Positions 17,823 to 25,757 of a stretch of 64,000 nucleotides of DNA are shown piece after piece. The stretch is taken from assembly GCF_004295585.1 (NCBI RefSeq), contig NZ_AP019400.1:4190001-4254000 (forward strand). The letters run 5' to 3'. The first letter of the stretch is position 1; each line of letters opens with the position of its first letter. The notes below the pieces were generated by a model. The model had not been told where the DNA came from, searched no databases, and saw only the letters and a program-made list of their open reading frames with translations. Source of the stretch: Cohnella abietis. Lineage in GTDB: Bacteria; Bacillota; Bacilli; Paenibacillales; Paenibacillaceae. The position numbers and the translations under genes are program-made.

Positions 17823-19070
17823 TTAATCTTCCATATATTCCGATTCGAATAGCCCACCCTCTTCATAATCAGTGTCCACAGCTTCCTCTTCCAACTCCAA
17901 AATGGCCTGCTGTACCGCGGTTTTAACAATCCCTAAAGAGAATCCCCTGCGCAGAAGCATCGTCATCAGCTTTTGCCTTCGTTCCCTGTCAATTCCTTTA
18001 ATATTAGGCCATTTTTTTCGCGCTAATGCGAGTGCCGAATTGTGCTCAATTTGCTCATCTAACTCTCCGATTGCTTCCTCTGCATCCTCACGTCTTACTC
18101 CACGCTGCATAAGCTCCTGCTTAATCAGCATACGACCCTTACGCTGTCCCACTGCACGCTGCTCCGTGAAGCGTTTTGCATAGGCGGTATCATCTAACAT
18201 CCTCCGGGATTGCAGACGCTGTAAACAACCTTCTACGACCTCTGGGGCGTATCCTTTGCGCTTTAACGCCTTGGACAATTCCGCCGTTGTCCTCGCTTTG
18301 CGTTCCAACATCATCAACGATGACCGATAAGCCTCTTCCTTCTGCTCATCTAGCTTTAATACTTCATATTCCTCAGCCGTCAACCGCCGACCTTTAAGTA
18401 GTCGCCAGCTAACAAGCGTATCCTCATGAATAGTTACTAAAGTCTCTCCCGCTCCGCTACTCTTCCCAGCAGCTTGAGCACCTGCAATAAGAGCATCCAC
18501 CTCATCCGCCCAAACCACGGTAAGCTGCCCTTCCTGCACGACATCTAAATCAGTCTCAATTCCCCCCATTTCCTCATCTTGTGATTCATCAAATTCCAGC
18601 TTCAATATTACACGATACATATGAGGCTTCTTAGGATGCACCTCAATCGCTATCACTTCAGCTCCGACCACAGACATTTCCATTGCCGATCCCTCATCAT
18701 TCTGAGCATTCCCAGCATTTCCGGCATTTCCTGCATTTCCGGCATATCCGCCATATCCGCCATATCCGCCACGCCTACCATTTCTAGCATTCCCACCATA
18801 TCCAGTTTGGCTGACATTCCCGCTATGCCCACCATATCTACTTTGTCCAGCTTCTCCAGCATTCCCACTATGCCCAGCTTGTCCAGTTTGGCCAGCATTT
18901 CCGCTATGCCTACCATATCCACCTTGTCCAGTTTGGCCAGTTTGGCCAACATTCCCAGCGTTAGACCATCTGCTAGCTTTAGAGTTAGCTGCCTCCCCTG
19001 TAGGCAATCCGTCTTCCCCGTGACCATCTCCCCAGTTTTTGCGTCCGCTTGCGCGTTTGGGTATATTCAT
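17823..19070 (-). CDS. recX: RecX, regulatory protein of RecA, with a Gly/Asn/Gln-rich N-terminal extension
   Basis: RecX binds RecA filaments and modulates recombination and the SOS response. The conserved part is the C-terminal two-thirds (about 125-415): a beta-type N-domain (VIAIEVHPKKPHMYRVILKL), then three-helix repeats with LERKARTTAELSKALKRKGY and RRMLDDTAYAKRFTEQR. Before it, about 110 residues form a low-complexity extension of G-N-A-G-Q-T-G-like units. The product is about 415 aa against about 264 in B. subtilis. GGAGGGGG five bases before ATG 19070 supports that start; an internal ATG at the domain boundary would exclude the extension. It follows recA after a 16-bp repeat array. 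Confidence 0.88.
   Translation of the reverse strand: MNIPKRASGRKNWGDGHGEDGLPTGEAANSKASRWSNAGNVGQTGQTGQGGYGRHSGNAGQTGQAGHSGNAGEAGQSRYGGHSGNVSQTGYGGNARNGRRGGYGGYGGYAGNAGNAGNAGNAQNDEGSAMEMSVVGAEVIAIEVHPKKPHMYRVILKLEFDESQDEEMGGIETDLDVVQEGQLTVVWADEVDALIAGAQAAGKSSGAGETLVTIHEDTLVSWRLLKGRRLTAEEYEVLKLDEQKEEAYRSSLMMLERKARTTAELSKALKRKGYAPEVVEGCLQRLQSRRMLDDTAYAKRFTEQRAVGQRKGRMLIKQELMQRGVRREDAEEAIGELDEQIEHNSALALARKKWPNIKGIDRERRQKLMTMLLRRGFSLGIVKTAVQQAILELEEEAVDTDYEEGGLFESEYMED
18690..18965 (-). repeat. degenerate 9-bp-period repeat coding the RecX extension
   Basis: The plus strand shows runs of nine-base units such as CCAGCATTT, CCGGCATTT, CCGCCATAT and CCAGTTTGG. In the recX frame they read N-A-G, Y-G-G, Q-T-G and H-S-G triplets. 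The period keeps the frame, so length changes would alter the protein without breaking it. Confidence 0.75.
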
Positions 19071-19169
19071 CCGATCCCCCTCCAATTCCATTTAAAACAA
19101 AAAGCGGCAAAAATACGCCGCCTTACATGTTATAAATAATGACTTCTCAGTTCTGAGAATGCTAAGTGC

Positions 19170-19249
19170 TAGTGCTTTCTTGCTATAGTGCTTTCTTGCT
19201 ATAGTGCTTTCTTGCTATAGTGCTTTCTTGCTATAGTGCTTTCTTGCTA
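19170..19249. repeat. 16-bp tandem repeat, five exact copies, between recA and recX
   Basis: The unit TAGTGCTTTCTTGCTA occurs five times without a mismatch and ends one base before the recA stop codon. Perfect copies imply recent expansion. It lies in the transcribed recA-recX spacer and has no coding role. Confidence 0.97.
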
Positions 19250-19250
19250 C

Positions 19251-20309
19251 TTAGTTTTCTTCTTCAAATTCACTATCATCATCAACATTATCTGCTGCTA
19301 ATGAACCTGCTTGAGCTACTATCGAGGAGCTCAGAAGGGCTTCACGAATTTGCTTCTCAATTTTTTCAGAAATCTCTGGGTTATCCTTCAAATATTGCTT
19401 CGCGTTCTCGCGACCTTGACCGAGACGCTCGCTATTATAAGAGAACCATGCCCCGCTCTTCTGAATAATATCCTGCTCAGCACCAATATCAATGATGCTA
19501 CCTACTTTGGAAATGCCTTCACCATACATAATATCAACGTCCGCTTGTTTGAACGGCGGCGCTACTTTATTTTTCACGACTTTGATCTTAGTCCGGTTAC
19601 CGACCACATCATTGCCTTGCTTAATAGCTTCAACACGACGAACATCGAGACGTATGCTTGCGTAGAATTTCAGAGCTCGTCCACCCGGAGTCGTCTCTGG
19701 ATTACCGAACATAACGCCAATCTTCTCACGAAGCTGATTAATAAAGATTGCAAGACATTTGGACTTGCTAACAGCTCCAGAAAGCTTCCGCATAGCTTGT
19801 GACATTAGACGTGCCTGCAAACCAACGAAGGAATCACCCATATCTCCTTCGATTTCCGCTTTAGGAACCAATGCTGCTACAGAGTCAACAACGATAATAT
19901 CGACTGCTCCACTACGAACGAGGGCTTCAGCGATTTCTAAGGCTTGCTCACCTGTATCCGGTTGAGATAGCAATAGCTCATCAATATTGACGCCAAGACT
20001 CCTGGCATATGCCGGGTCAAGAGCATGCTCTGCATCAATAAATGCTGCAGTACCACCAGCGCGCTGAACTTCAGCAATCGCATGAAGGGAAACTGTCGTT
20101 TTACCTGATGATTCTGGTCCATACACTTCTATAATACGCCCACGTGGGTATCCGCCTATGCCAAGAGCAATATCCAACGCGAGAACTCCGCTGGAAACCG
20201 TTTCAACAGCGAGCTGTGCATTCTCTCCAAGTTTCATTACCGAACCCTTACCGAACTGCTTTTCAATCTGGCGCAAAGCCATGTCTAATGCGGCGCGACG
20301 ATCTGACAA
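19251..20309 (-). CDS. recA: RecA recombinase
   Basis: RecA forms filaments on single-stranded DNA, catalyses strand exchange and triggers LexA self-cleavage. From TTG 20309 the product has 352 residues and opens SDRRAALDMALRQIEKQFGK, the conserved RecA start. Walker A is GPESSGKTT and the L2 loop region includes FINQLREKIGVMFGNPETTP; the acidic tail ends DDDSEFEEEN. TTG is preferred because AAGGA lies upstream and the predicted transcription start is downstream of the in-frame ATG at 20372. A LexA box sits in the promoter. A terminator and 1.4 kb of repeats separate it from cinA. Confidence 0.97.
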   Translation of the reverse strand: MSDRRAALDMALRQIEKQFGKGSVMKLGENAQLAVETVSSGVLALDIALGIGGYPRGRIIEVYGPESSGKTTVSLHAIAEVQRAGGTAAFIDAEHALDPAYARSLGVNIDELLLSQPDTGEQALEIAEALVRSGAVDIIVVDSVAALVPKAEIEGDMGDSFVGLQARLMSQAMRKLSGAVSKSKCLAIFINQLREKIGVMFGNPETTPGGRALKFYASIRLDVRRVEAIKQGNDVVGNRTKIKVVKNKVAPPFKQADVDIMYGEGISKVGSIIDIGAEQDIIQKSGAWFSYNSERLGQGRENAKQYLKDNPEISEKIEKQIREALLSSSIVAQAGSLAADNVDDDSEFEEEN

Positions 20310-20370
20310 GACACCCACATCCTTTTCTTTGATAGTTTTATCATACCTTGTTTCCAAACGTTTGCCAAGC

Positions 20371-20401
20371 ATTTTAAGAACATTTGTTCGATTTTTTACA
20401 A
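20371..20401 (-). promoter_or_regulatory. recA: recA promoter with LexA (SOS) box
   Basis: On the minus strand CGAACAAATGTTCT (20377-20390) matches the Bacillus LexA consensus CGAACRNRYGTTYC at 13 of 14 positions. It lies between a possible -35 (TTGTAA, 20396-20401) and -10 (TAAAAT, 20371-20376), though the 19-base spacing is long. This is the expected arrangement for LexA repression of recA. Confidence 0.85.
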
Positions 20402-20440
20402 AAAAAGAACCGCAGCAAAGTTAAACTTCGCCACGGTTCT
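20399..20440 (-). terminator. intrinsic terminator upstream of recA
   Basis: On the minus strand AGAACCG-TGGCGAAGT and ACTTTGCTG-CGGTTCT pair as a long stem with a three-base loop and end in a run of seven T. It would stop read-through from the cinA side just before the recA promoter. Confidence 0.85.
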
Positions 20441-20757
20441 TCCGCAACTTTCTATTTAACCATATCACAATTCCAAAATTTTTACAACTATCGACAATTT
20501 TCACAACAGAAAAACTAGAATCATATTCCCAGCAACACACCTAATGTGCCAAGCAAACCCCTATCTCCAACCTCGTATTCACATTATCCCCTTAACTCAG
20601 AACGTACACACTATATATGCATTTCTACTAAAATGGTTTCGATGGGTCGAGTTTACTTGGAGTGTGTACCATATCGTTTGCGTATTAGCCACTTTGGAGA
20701 AAGATAAGTAGTTGGCAGTTCTCTATTTCAGTGCTGAAGCTCCGGTGCGACGGATTA
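20441..20757. other. intergenic stretch, no feature seen
   Basis: This is a moderately AT-rich sequence between the recA terminator and the 51-bp repeat array. I find no gene, RNA or repeat in it. Confidence 0.5.
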
Positions 20758-21062
20758 AGTAGCCCTCAGTGCGTTGTTCGTCCGGGGACGAGCCTTTGCA
20801 GCTCTATTAGTAGCCCTCAGTGCGTTGTTCGTCCGGAGACGCGTTTTTGTGACTTTCTTAGTAGCCCTCAGTGCGTTATTCGTCCAGGGACGCGTTTTTG
20901 CGGCACTCTTAGTAGCCCTCAGTGCGTTATTCGTCCAGGGACGCGTTTTTGCGGCACTCTTAGTAGCCCTCAGTGCGTTATTCGGCCAAAAATGAGTTTT
21001 TGCGGCTACCTTAGTAACCCTCAGTGCGCTATTTCGACGAGGAGTCCATAAGTAGCTTTCAA
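20758..21062. repeat. 51-bp tandem repeat, about six copies
   Basis: Copies start at 20758, 20809, 20860, 20911, 20962 and 21013, each opening AGTAGCCCTCAGTGCG; the last is degenerate. The period is divisible by three, so reading frames stay open by chance (one plus-strand frame repeats a 17-residue SSPQCVIRPG unit). No ribosome-binding site or protein-like composition supports a gene. The reverse complement contains GCACTGAGGGCTAC, which resembles the core of the dispersed repeat family seen elsewhere. Confidence 0.95.
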
Positions 21063-21146
21063 TGCTCTATGTAGAAATTAGACAAGCTGTGCCCTTGCTT
21101 CAAGCGAACTTCCAATATAAAAAGACTATTAGTGACGAGGACATCA

Positions 21147-21174
21147 ACTGAGCCTTAGGGATAATGGACATACG
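21147..21174 (+). repeat. dispersed intergenic repeat core, copy A
   Basis: ACTGAGCCTTAGGGATAATG continuing GACATACG matches the core at 44731 (ACTGAG...GGGATAGTGGTCATACG). It stands directly before the 12-bp minisatellite. Confidence 0.6.
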
Positions 21175-21187
21175 TGGTCGAGATAGT

Positions 21188-21580
21188 TGGTGGGCTTGTT
21201 GGTGGGCTTGTTGGTGGCTTGTTGGTGGGCTTGTTGGTGGGCTTGTTGGTGGGCTTGTTGGTGGGCTTGTTGGTGGGCTTGTTGGTGGGCTTGTTGGTGG
21301 GCTTGTTGGTGGGCTTGTTGGTGGGCTTGTTGGTGGGCTTGTTGGTGGGCTTGTTGGTGGCTTGTTGGTGGTTGTTGGTGGGCTTGTTGGTGGGCTTGTT
21401 GGTGGGCTTGTTGGTGGGCTTGTTGGTGGGCTTGTTGGTGGGCTTGTTGGTGGGCTTGTTGGTGGGCTTGTTGGTGGGCTTGTTGGTGGGCTTGTTGGTG
21501 GGCTTGTTGGTGGGCTTGTTGGTGGGCTTGTTGGTGGGCTTGTTGGTGGGCTTGTTGGTGGGCTTGTTGGTGGGCTTGTT
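21188..21580. repeat. 12-bp minisatellite (GGTGGGCTTGTT), about 33 copies
   Basis: Nearly all units are identical; three are one or two bases short (GGTGGCTTGTT twice, GGTGGTTGTT once). All three plus-strand frames and one minus-strand frame (PPTS repeats) stay open simply because the period is a multiple of three, so I do not call a gene. It is bounded on each side by a copy of the ACTGAG-GGGATAATGG core. Confidence 0.97.
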
Positions 21581-21581
21581 A

Positions 21582-21609
21582 CCTGAGTCTCAGGGATAAT
21601 GGAAATAAG
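21582..21609 (+). repeat. dispersed intergenic repeat core, copy B
   Basis: CCTGAGTCTCAGGGATAATG, then GAAATAAG, immediately follows the minisatellite and has the same core as copy A. Confidence 0.6.
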
Positions 21610-21673
21610 CCGCAAATAACCGATGCTAGCCTTCAACCTCGCCACCTGCATTATCAACAACCCTCATAGCTAA

Positions 21674-21702
21674 CCTGAGCTAACGGGATAATGGGCATAA
21701 GA
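21674..21702 (+). repeat. dispersed intergenic repeat core, copy C
   Basis: CCTGAGCTAACGGGATAATG, then GGCATAAG, is a third copy in the same orientation as A and B. Confidence 0.6.
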
Positions 21703-21714
21703 GGAAAACTCCAA

Positions 21715-21878
21715 CAGCCGACTAAGCTAGGGAGGCTACCAACACTTCTTTCCCTAGCTTCGACCGACTAAACTATCATCGCTTCTCTCTCACCTAGCTA
21801 CGATCGACTATGCAACCAGGACTTCTCTCTTGCCTTGCCACAACCGACTAAGCTACCAACATCTCTCTAACCTAGCCA
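21715..21878. repeat. 40-bp degenerate tandem repeat reaching the cinA 3' end
   Basis: Units start near 21761, 21801 and 21841 with CGACCGACTA-like sequence and CTTCTCTC-CCTAGC in the middle; a partial earlier unit begins near 21715 and a partial copy at 21879 is inside cinA. The array includes the cinA stop codon (21872-21874), so the last residues of CinA lie within it. Confidence 0.75.
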
Positions 21879-23125
21879 CGACCGGTTAGAGACAGCCACA
21901 GCATGTAGAGAGCCCGCTTAGTTGCACGGAGGCGGATGCCCTCGCGGTCACCGGATAGCTGAAGCTTCTCAACCCGAGTCTCACGTTCCCGCTCAGCTAG
22001 GCCCACATAGACTAGTCCAACCGGCTTATCCTCAGCCGCTGCAGGACCTGCATTGCCCGTTATGGACAATGCAAAATCAGAATCTGCAGCAAGTCGCATA
22101 CCTTCCGCCATTGCCGCAGCAGTCTCCGAGCTAATTGCCCCCGGTGCACCGTCCCCTTCAAGCAGTTCAGCAGGAACGCCCACTTGCTGCATTTTCATTT
22201 GATTACTGTAGGTCACAATCCCACCAAGAAAAACAACTGCGCTGCCAGGAATTGTGGTAATGAGCTCAGATACCATACCTCCCGTGCAGCTCTCAGCCAA
22301 TGTTAATGTCTGCTGCTTCTCGGATAGTAAACGCACTATCGCAGCTTCAATAGGGATGTCCTCTTCTGCATACAAGTAAGCCACTGTCCGACCGCGGATT
22401 TCAGTTAGTACACCCTCAAGCTTCCGAGAGGCTTCTTCTGAATCCGTTGCTTTCGTCGATACCCGAATGGCAACCTCCCCTTCTTTGGCGTAGGGAGCGA
22501 TCGTTGGATCCTGCTGGTCACGTATGAGATCAATTAACAAATCCTCTAGACCGGATTCTCCGATGCCAGCGAATTTGAGCATAACCGAATGCAGCATTAA
22601 TGCGGGGCCTAGTTGTTCCTTCAACCACCCCGTTCCATCATTATCGAACATTGGCTTCATCTCACGTGGAGGTCCCGGAAGCAGCAAATAACAAGTTCCA
22701 TCGACATTCAAAGCATTGCCCACAGCTAGCCCAGTATCATTACGCAACGGAGTTGCACCCTCAACCAGCAAAGCCTGACGGCGATTACTTTCGACGAAGG
22801 CACCGCCTCGGTTAGCGAACATCTCCATAATTTTTGCCATAGTAGGCTCATGCAATTCAATACCAAGGCCAAGAAATTCTGCTAACGCATCACGCGTTAA
22901 ATCATCAAGCGTAGGTCCCAATCCACCCGTAAATACGAGCAAATCCGCTCTATCACGAGCAATGCCGATTGCTTGCTTTAATCTCTCTTTGTTGTCACCC
23001 ACCACAGTCTGATAATAAACATCAACACCCAGCTCTGCCAAACTACGTGACAGATACTGGGCGTTAGTGTTTACGATTTGACCGAGGAGTAGCTCTGTGC
23101 CGACAGCTATAATTTCTGCTCTCAT
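21872..23125 (-). CDS. cinA: CinA family protein (competence/damage-inducible)
   Basis: CinA proteins combine a molybdopterin-binding-like N-terminal domain (about 1-170; MRAEIIAVGTELLLGQIVNT, FTGGLGPTLDDLTRDA) with a CinA C-terminal nicotinamide-nucleotide amidase domain (about 255-412; LAESCTGGMVSELITTIPGS, SITGNAGP). They act in pyridine-nucleotide recycling and, in some species, recruit RecA to the membrane in transformation. The length (417 aa) is normal. It normally sits next to recA; here 1.4 kb of repeats separates them. The last few codons overlap a tandem repeat. Confidence 0.95.
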   Translation of the reverse strand: MRAEIIAVGTELLLGQIVNTNAQYLSRSLAELGVDVYYQTVVGDNKERLKQAIGIARDRADLLVFTGGLGPTLDDLTRDALAEFLGLGIELHEPTMAKIMEMFANRGGAFVESNRRQALLVEGATPLRNDTGLAVGNALNVDGTCYLLLPGPPREMKPMFDNDGTGWLKEQLGPALMLHSVMLKFAGIGESGLEDLLIDLIRDQQDPTIAPYAKEGEVAIRVSTKATDSEEASRKLEGVLTEIRGRTVAYLYAEEDIPIEAAIVRLLSEKQQTLTLAESCTGGMVSELITTIPGSAVVFLGGIVTYSNQMKMQQVGVPAELLEGDGAPGAISSETAAAMAEGMRLAADSDFALSITGNAGPAAAEDKPVGLVYVGLAERERETRVEKLQLSGDREGIRLRATKRALYMLWLSLTGRG

Positions 23126-23170
23126 GCTTGTAAAGCACCTCGATATGTCCGGTCTAGTCTAAGACTAAGC

Positions 23171-23746
23171 TTAATCTACCGGGATTAAATTTTTATTTTT
23201 CACAAAATAATCGACACCAGAGTAGACCGTAATTAATACAGCAGCCCACACGACGTACAAGTCGATACGCAGATCAATGAAGTTAAACGGGAAATTATTG
23301 AGCAGAAGCACTATAATCATCGTGATCTGCACAGCAGTCTTCCACTTACCCCATTTACTCGCAGCAAGCACCGTGCCTTCCAGCAAAGCTATCTGCCTCA
23401 AGCCTGTAACAGCCCACTCACGGCTAATAATGATTATGGCAACCCAAGCACCTAGCTTCTCCATCTCAACTAGTGCAATGAGTACTGCAGCCATGAGCAG
23501 CTTATCCGCTAACGGATCCAGCAGCTTACCTAAATTCGTCACGATCTTACGTTTACGTGCAATATAACCATCTAACCCATCGGTGCTCGCAGCAATAATA
23601 AAAATTAATAAAGCAAACACCTGATTATAGGAGATGGAATAACTACCTATGGAAAGTGGTTCAACGTCTAATTTGATTAAAAGAAAGATCGTCATCACAG
23701 GTACTAGAAAAATCCTTACAAGCGTGATCCGATTAGCAAGGTTCAC
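23171..23746 (-). CDS. pgsA: CDP-diacylglycerol-glycerol-3-phosphate 3-phosphatidyltransferase
   Basis: PgsA makes phosphatidylglycerol phosphate, the committed step to phosphatidylglycerol. The 191 aa membrane protein has the CDP-alcohol phosphotransferase motif DG-x2-AR-x8-G-x3-D-x3-D, seen as DGLDGYIARKRK followed by NLGKLLDPLADK. It has about five hydrophobic helices. Its start overlaps the rimO stop by four bases, so translation is coupled, and cinA follows 45 bases later, as in Bacillus (pgsA-cinA-recA). Confidence 0.96.
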   Translation of the reverse strand: MNLANRITLVRIFLVPVMTIFLLIKLDVEPLSIGSYSISYNQVFALLIFIIAASTDGLDGYIARKRKIVTNLGKLLDPLADKLLMAAVLIALVEMEKLGAWVAIIIISREWAVTGLRQIALLEGTVLAASKWGKWKTAVQITMIIVLLLNNFPFNFIDLRIDLYVVWAAVLITVYSGVDYFVKNKNLIPVD

Positions 23747-25071
23747 GCAATTCCCTCCCCTGACAAATCATACTCGTAAGCATGCGTAATTCTAACCTTG
23801 CTTATTTCACCAATTTGCACTGGGCAATTCGAGATATAGACTTCTCCATCAACCTCAGGAGCATCAAACTGACTACGCCCAATAAAGACATCACTACGTC
23901 CATCATAACGTTCTACAAGAACGTCTATCGTACGTCCTACATATTTAGAAGCATTATCCTTAGCGACTTCACGTTGGATTTCCATCAACGTATTCTGACG
24001 GAACTGCTTCACTTCATCTGATAGCTGATTAGGCAAACGGCTCGCAGGTGTATCTTCTTCTTGAGAATAGGTGAACACACCTAAGCGGTCGAACTTGATC
24101 TCGCGAACAAACTCACATAGCTTCTCGAAATCCTCTTCCGTCTCACCAGGAAAACCAACGATCATAGACGTGCGTAGAGCTACTTCCGGAATACGAGAAC
24201 GAATTTTGCCTACGAGCTCACGAACATCGCGTTGGCGTCCCGGTCGGCGCATTCTTTTTAAGATAGAATCCTCACTGTGCTGCAAAGGCATATCAATATA
24301 ATTACATACTTTAGGATTATTCGAGATCGCCTCGATTAGTTCATCTGTAAAGAAGCCCGGATATGCATAATGAAGTCGTACCCATGCGATCCCTGGTACT
24401 TCACTAACCCGATTAAGCAATTCTGGTAGCTTAAAGCCCTCATACAGATCAGTACCATAGTTAGTGGAATCCTGAGCGATCAAGCTAATTTCCTTAACAC
24501 CCTGATCCGCCAACATTTTCACTTCAGCCAAGATAGACTCTATTGAACGGCTGCGGAACTGTCCCCTCATAATTGGAATGCTGCAGAAGGTACACGCATT
24601 ATCGCAGCCCTCTGCGATTTTTACATACGCAGTATGACGAGGAGTCGACAAAAGTCGTGGCAGGTTTTCTTCATAATTAAAAACGGGGTTTCCTACATAG
24701 ACCGGCTTGCGCCCACGAAGTGCCTCGTCAATAATATCATTAATACGATGAAAATCGCCTGTACCAACAATCCCATCGATTTCCGGCATTTCTTCCATTA
24801 ATTCTTTCTTATAGCGTTGAGTCAAACACCCCGACACAATGAGTGCTTTCAGACGTGACGTATCCTTCAATTCTGCCAAATTAAGAATCGTATTTACGGA
24901 TTCTTCCTTCGCAGCATCGATGAAGCCACATGTATTAACAATAATAACCGTCGCATCTTCCGGCTTTTCAACCAATGAGAATCCTCTTTGGTGAATGAGT
25001 CCCGACATAATCTCGGAGTCGACTAAATTTTTCTCACAGCCTAGCGTGACGACGCTGACTTTCTCTATCAT
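23743..25071 (-). CDS. rimO: RimO, ribosomal protein S12 methylthiotransferase
   Basis: RimO is a radical-SAM enzyme that methylthiolates the conserved aspartate of ribosomal protein S12. The 442 aa product has the UPF0004 cysteines in TLGCEKNLVDSE, VNTCGFIDAAKEES and SGCLTQR, then the radical SAM motif CDNACTFCSIPIMRG and a C-terminal TRAM domain. GCEKNLVDSE and GFIDAAKEES separate RimO from MiaB, which is also in this window. It is translationally coupled to pgsA. Confidence 0.95.
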   Translation of the reverse strand: MIEKVSVVTLGCEKNLVDSEIMSGLIHQRGFSLVEKPEDATVIIVNTCGFIDAAKEESVNTILNLAELKDTSRLKALIVSGCLTQRYKKELMEEMPEIDGIVGTGDFHRINDIIDEALRGRKPVYVGNPVFNYEENLPRLLSTPRHTAYVKIAEGCDNACTFCSIPIMRGQFRSRSIESILAEVKMLADQGVKEISLIAQDSTNYGTDLYEGFKLPELLNRVSEVPGIAWVRLHYAYPGFFTDELIEAISNNPKVCNYIDMPLQHSEDSILKRMRRPGRQRDVRELVGKIRSRIPEVALRTSMIVGFPGETEEDFEKLCEFVREIKFDRLGVFTYSQEEDTPASRLPNQLSDEVKQFRQNTLMEIQREVAKDNASKYVGRTIDVLVERYDGRSDVFIGRSQFDAPEVDGEVYISNCPVQIGEISKVRITHAYEYDLSGEGIA

Positions 25072-25153
25072 TGATGACTTCCCCCAAACGTTCGTCCGTT
25101 ACTATTCACAACAGTATAATCGAACCCACATGACGTGTCAAAATGGTAAATGA

Positions 25154-25645
25154 TTAACGATAATTAATAAATTGCAGCTCCAAAGGCAAATCTGCCCCTC
25201 TTAGCAATGTCATAATAGCTTGCAGGTCATCCTTGCTCTTCCCTGTTATCCGCAGCTGGTCACCTTGAATCTGACTTTTCACTTTGATTTTGGAATCCCG
25301 AATCAGAATATTCATCTTCTTAGAATTCTCTTGATCAATTCCTTGCTTCATCTTAATGTTCTGACGAACTGTACCGCCTGAAGCAGGCTCGATTTTACCA
25401 AATTCCATATTGAGGATAGGTACTCCTCGTTTAGTCAGCTTTGATTGTAAAATATCGACTACGTTTTTGAGCTTGAAATCACTATCTGAAGCAACCACAA
25501 GCTGCTCGTCCTCTAGTGTGATGTTACTTTTGCTGCCCTTGAAGTCAAAGCGCGTTTCGATTTCCTTAAGCGCCTGCTGAACCGCATTGTTCACTTCTTG
25601 AATATCTACCTTGGATACTACGTCAAAAGAGTATTCGGATGCCAT
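25154..25645 (-). CDS. YajQ family nucleotide-binding protein
   Basis: YajQ proteins are small two-domain proteins; some bind cyclic di-GMP and act as transcriptional co-regulators, and others bind nucleotides or RNA. The 163 aa product has the family start ASEYSFDVVSKVDIQEVNNA and ending LRGADLPLELQFINYR, at the normal length. AGGAAGAGG precedes the start. The role in this organism is unknown. Confidence 0.93.
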   Translation of the reverse strand: MASEYSFDVVSKVDIQEVNNAVQQALKEIETRFDFKGSKSNITLEDEQLVVASDSDFKLKNVVDILQSKLTKRGVPILNMEFGKIEPASGGTVRQNIKMKQGIDQENSKKMNILIRDSKIKVKSQIQGDQLRITGKSKDDLQAIMTLLRGADLPLELQFINYR

Positions 25646-25712
25646 TAAAACCTCTTCCTTTCATCTATTGCCCAATTTATTCATTATTATAGCATGAGTA
25701 TGCCCATGGATT

Positions 25713-25739
25713 AAAACAAAAAGCCCTTCGAAGAGGGCT
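25713..25739 (-). terminator. intrinsic terminator after the RodZ-like gene
   Basis: On the minus strand AGCCCTC-TTCG-AAGGGCT with one mismatch is followed by TTTTGTTTT. It lies just past the stop of the gene at 25758. Confidence 0.9.
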
Positions 25740-25757
25740 CATCGCATAAATCAAAGC

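Noticed and set aside
20370..20372. ATG 20372 as the recA start
   Set aside because: It lies next to the LexA box and upstream of the predicted transcription start; the conserved RecA N-terminus begins at TTG 20309.
20731..21051. Plus-strand open frame with a 17-residue SSPQCVIRPG repeat
   Set aside because: It exists because the 51-bp DNA repeat is a multiple of three; a second frame is open too, and there is no ribosome-binding site or non-repeat domain.
21100..21669. Four long open frames over the GGTGGGCTTGTT repeat (PPTS, VGGL, LLVG and WWAC proteins)
   Set aside because: All are frame artefacts of a 12-bp minisatellite; none has a plausible start region.
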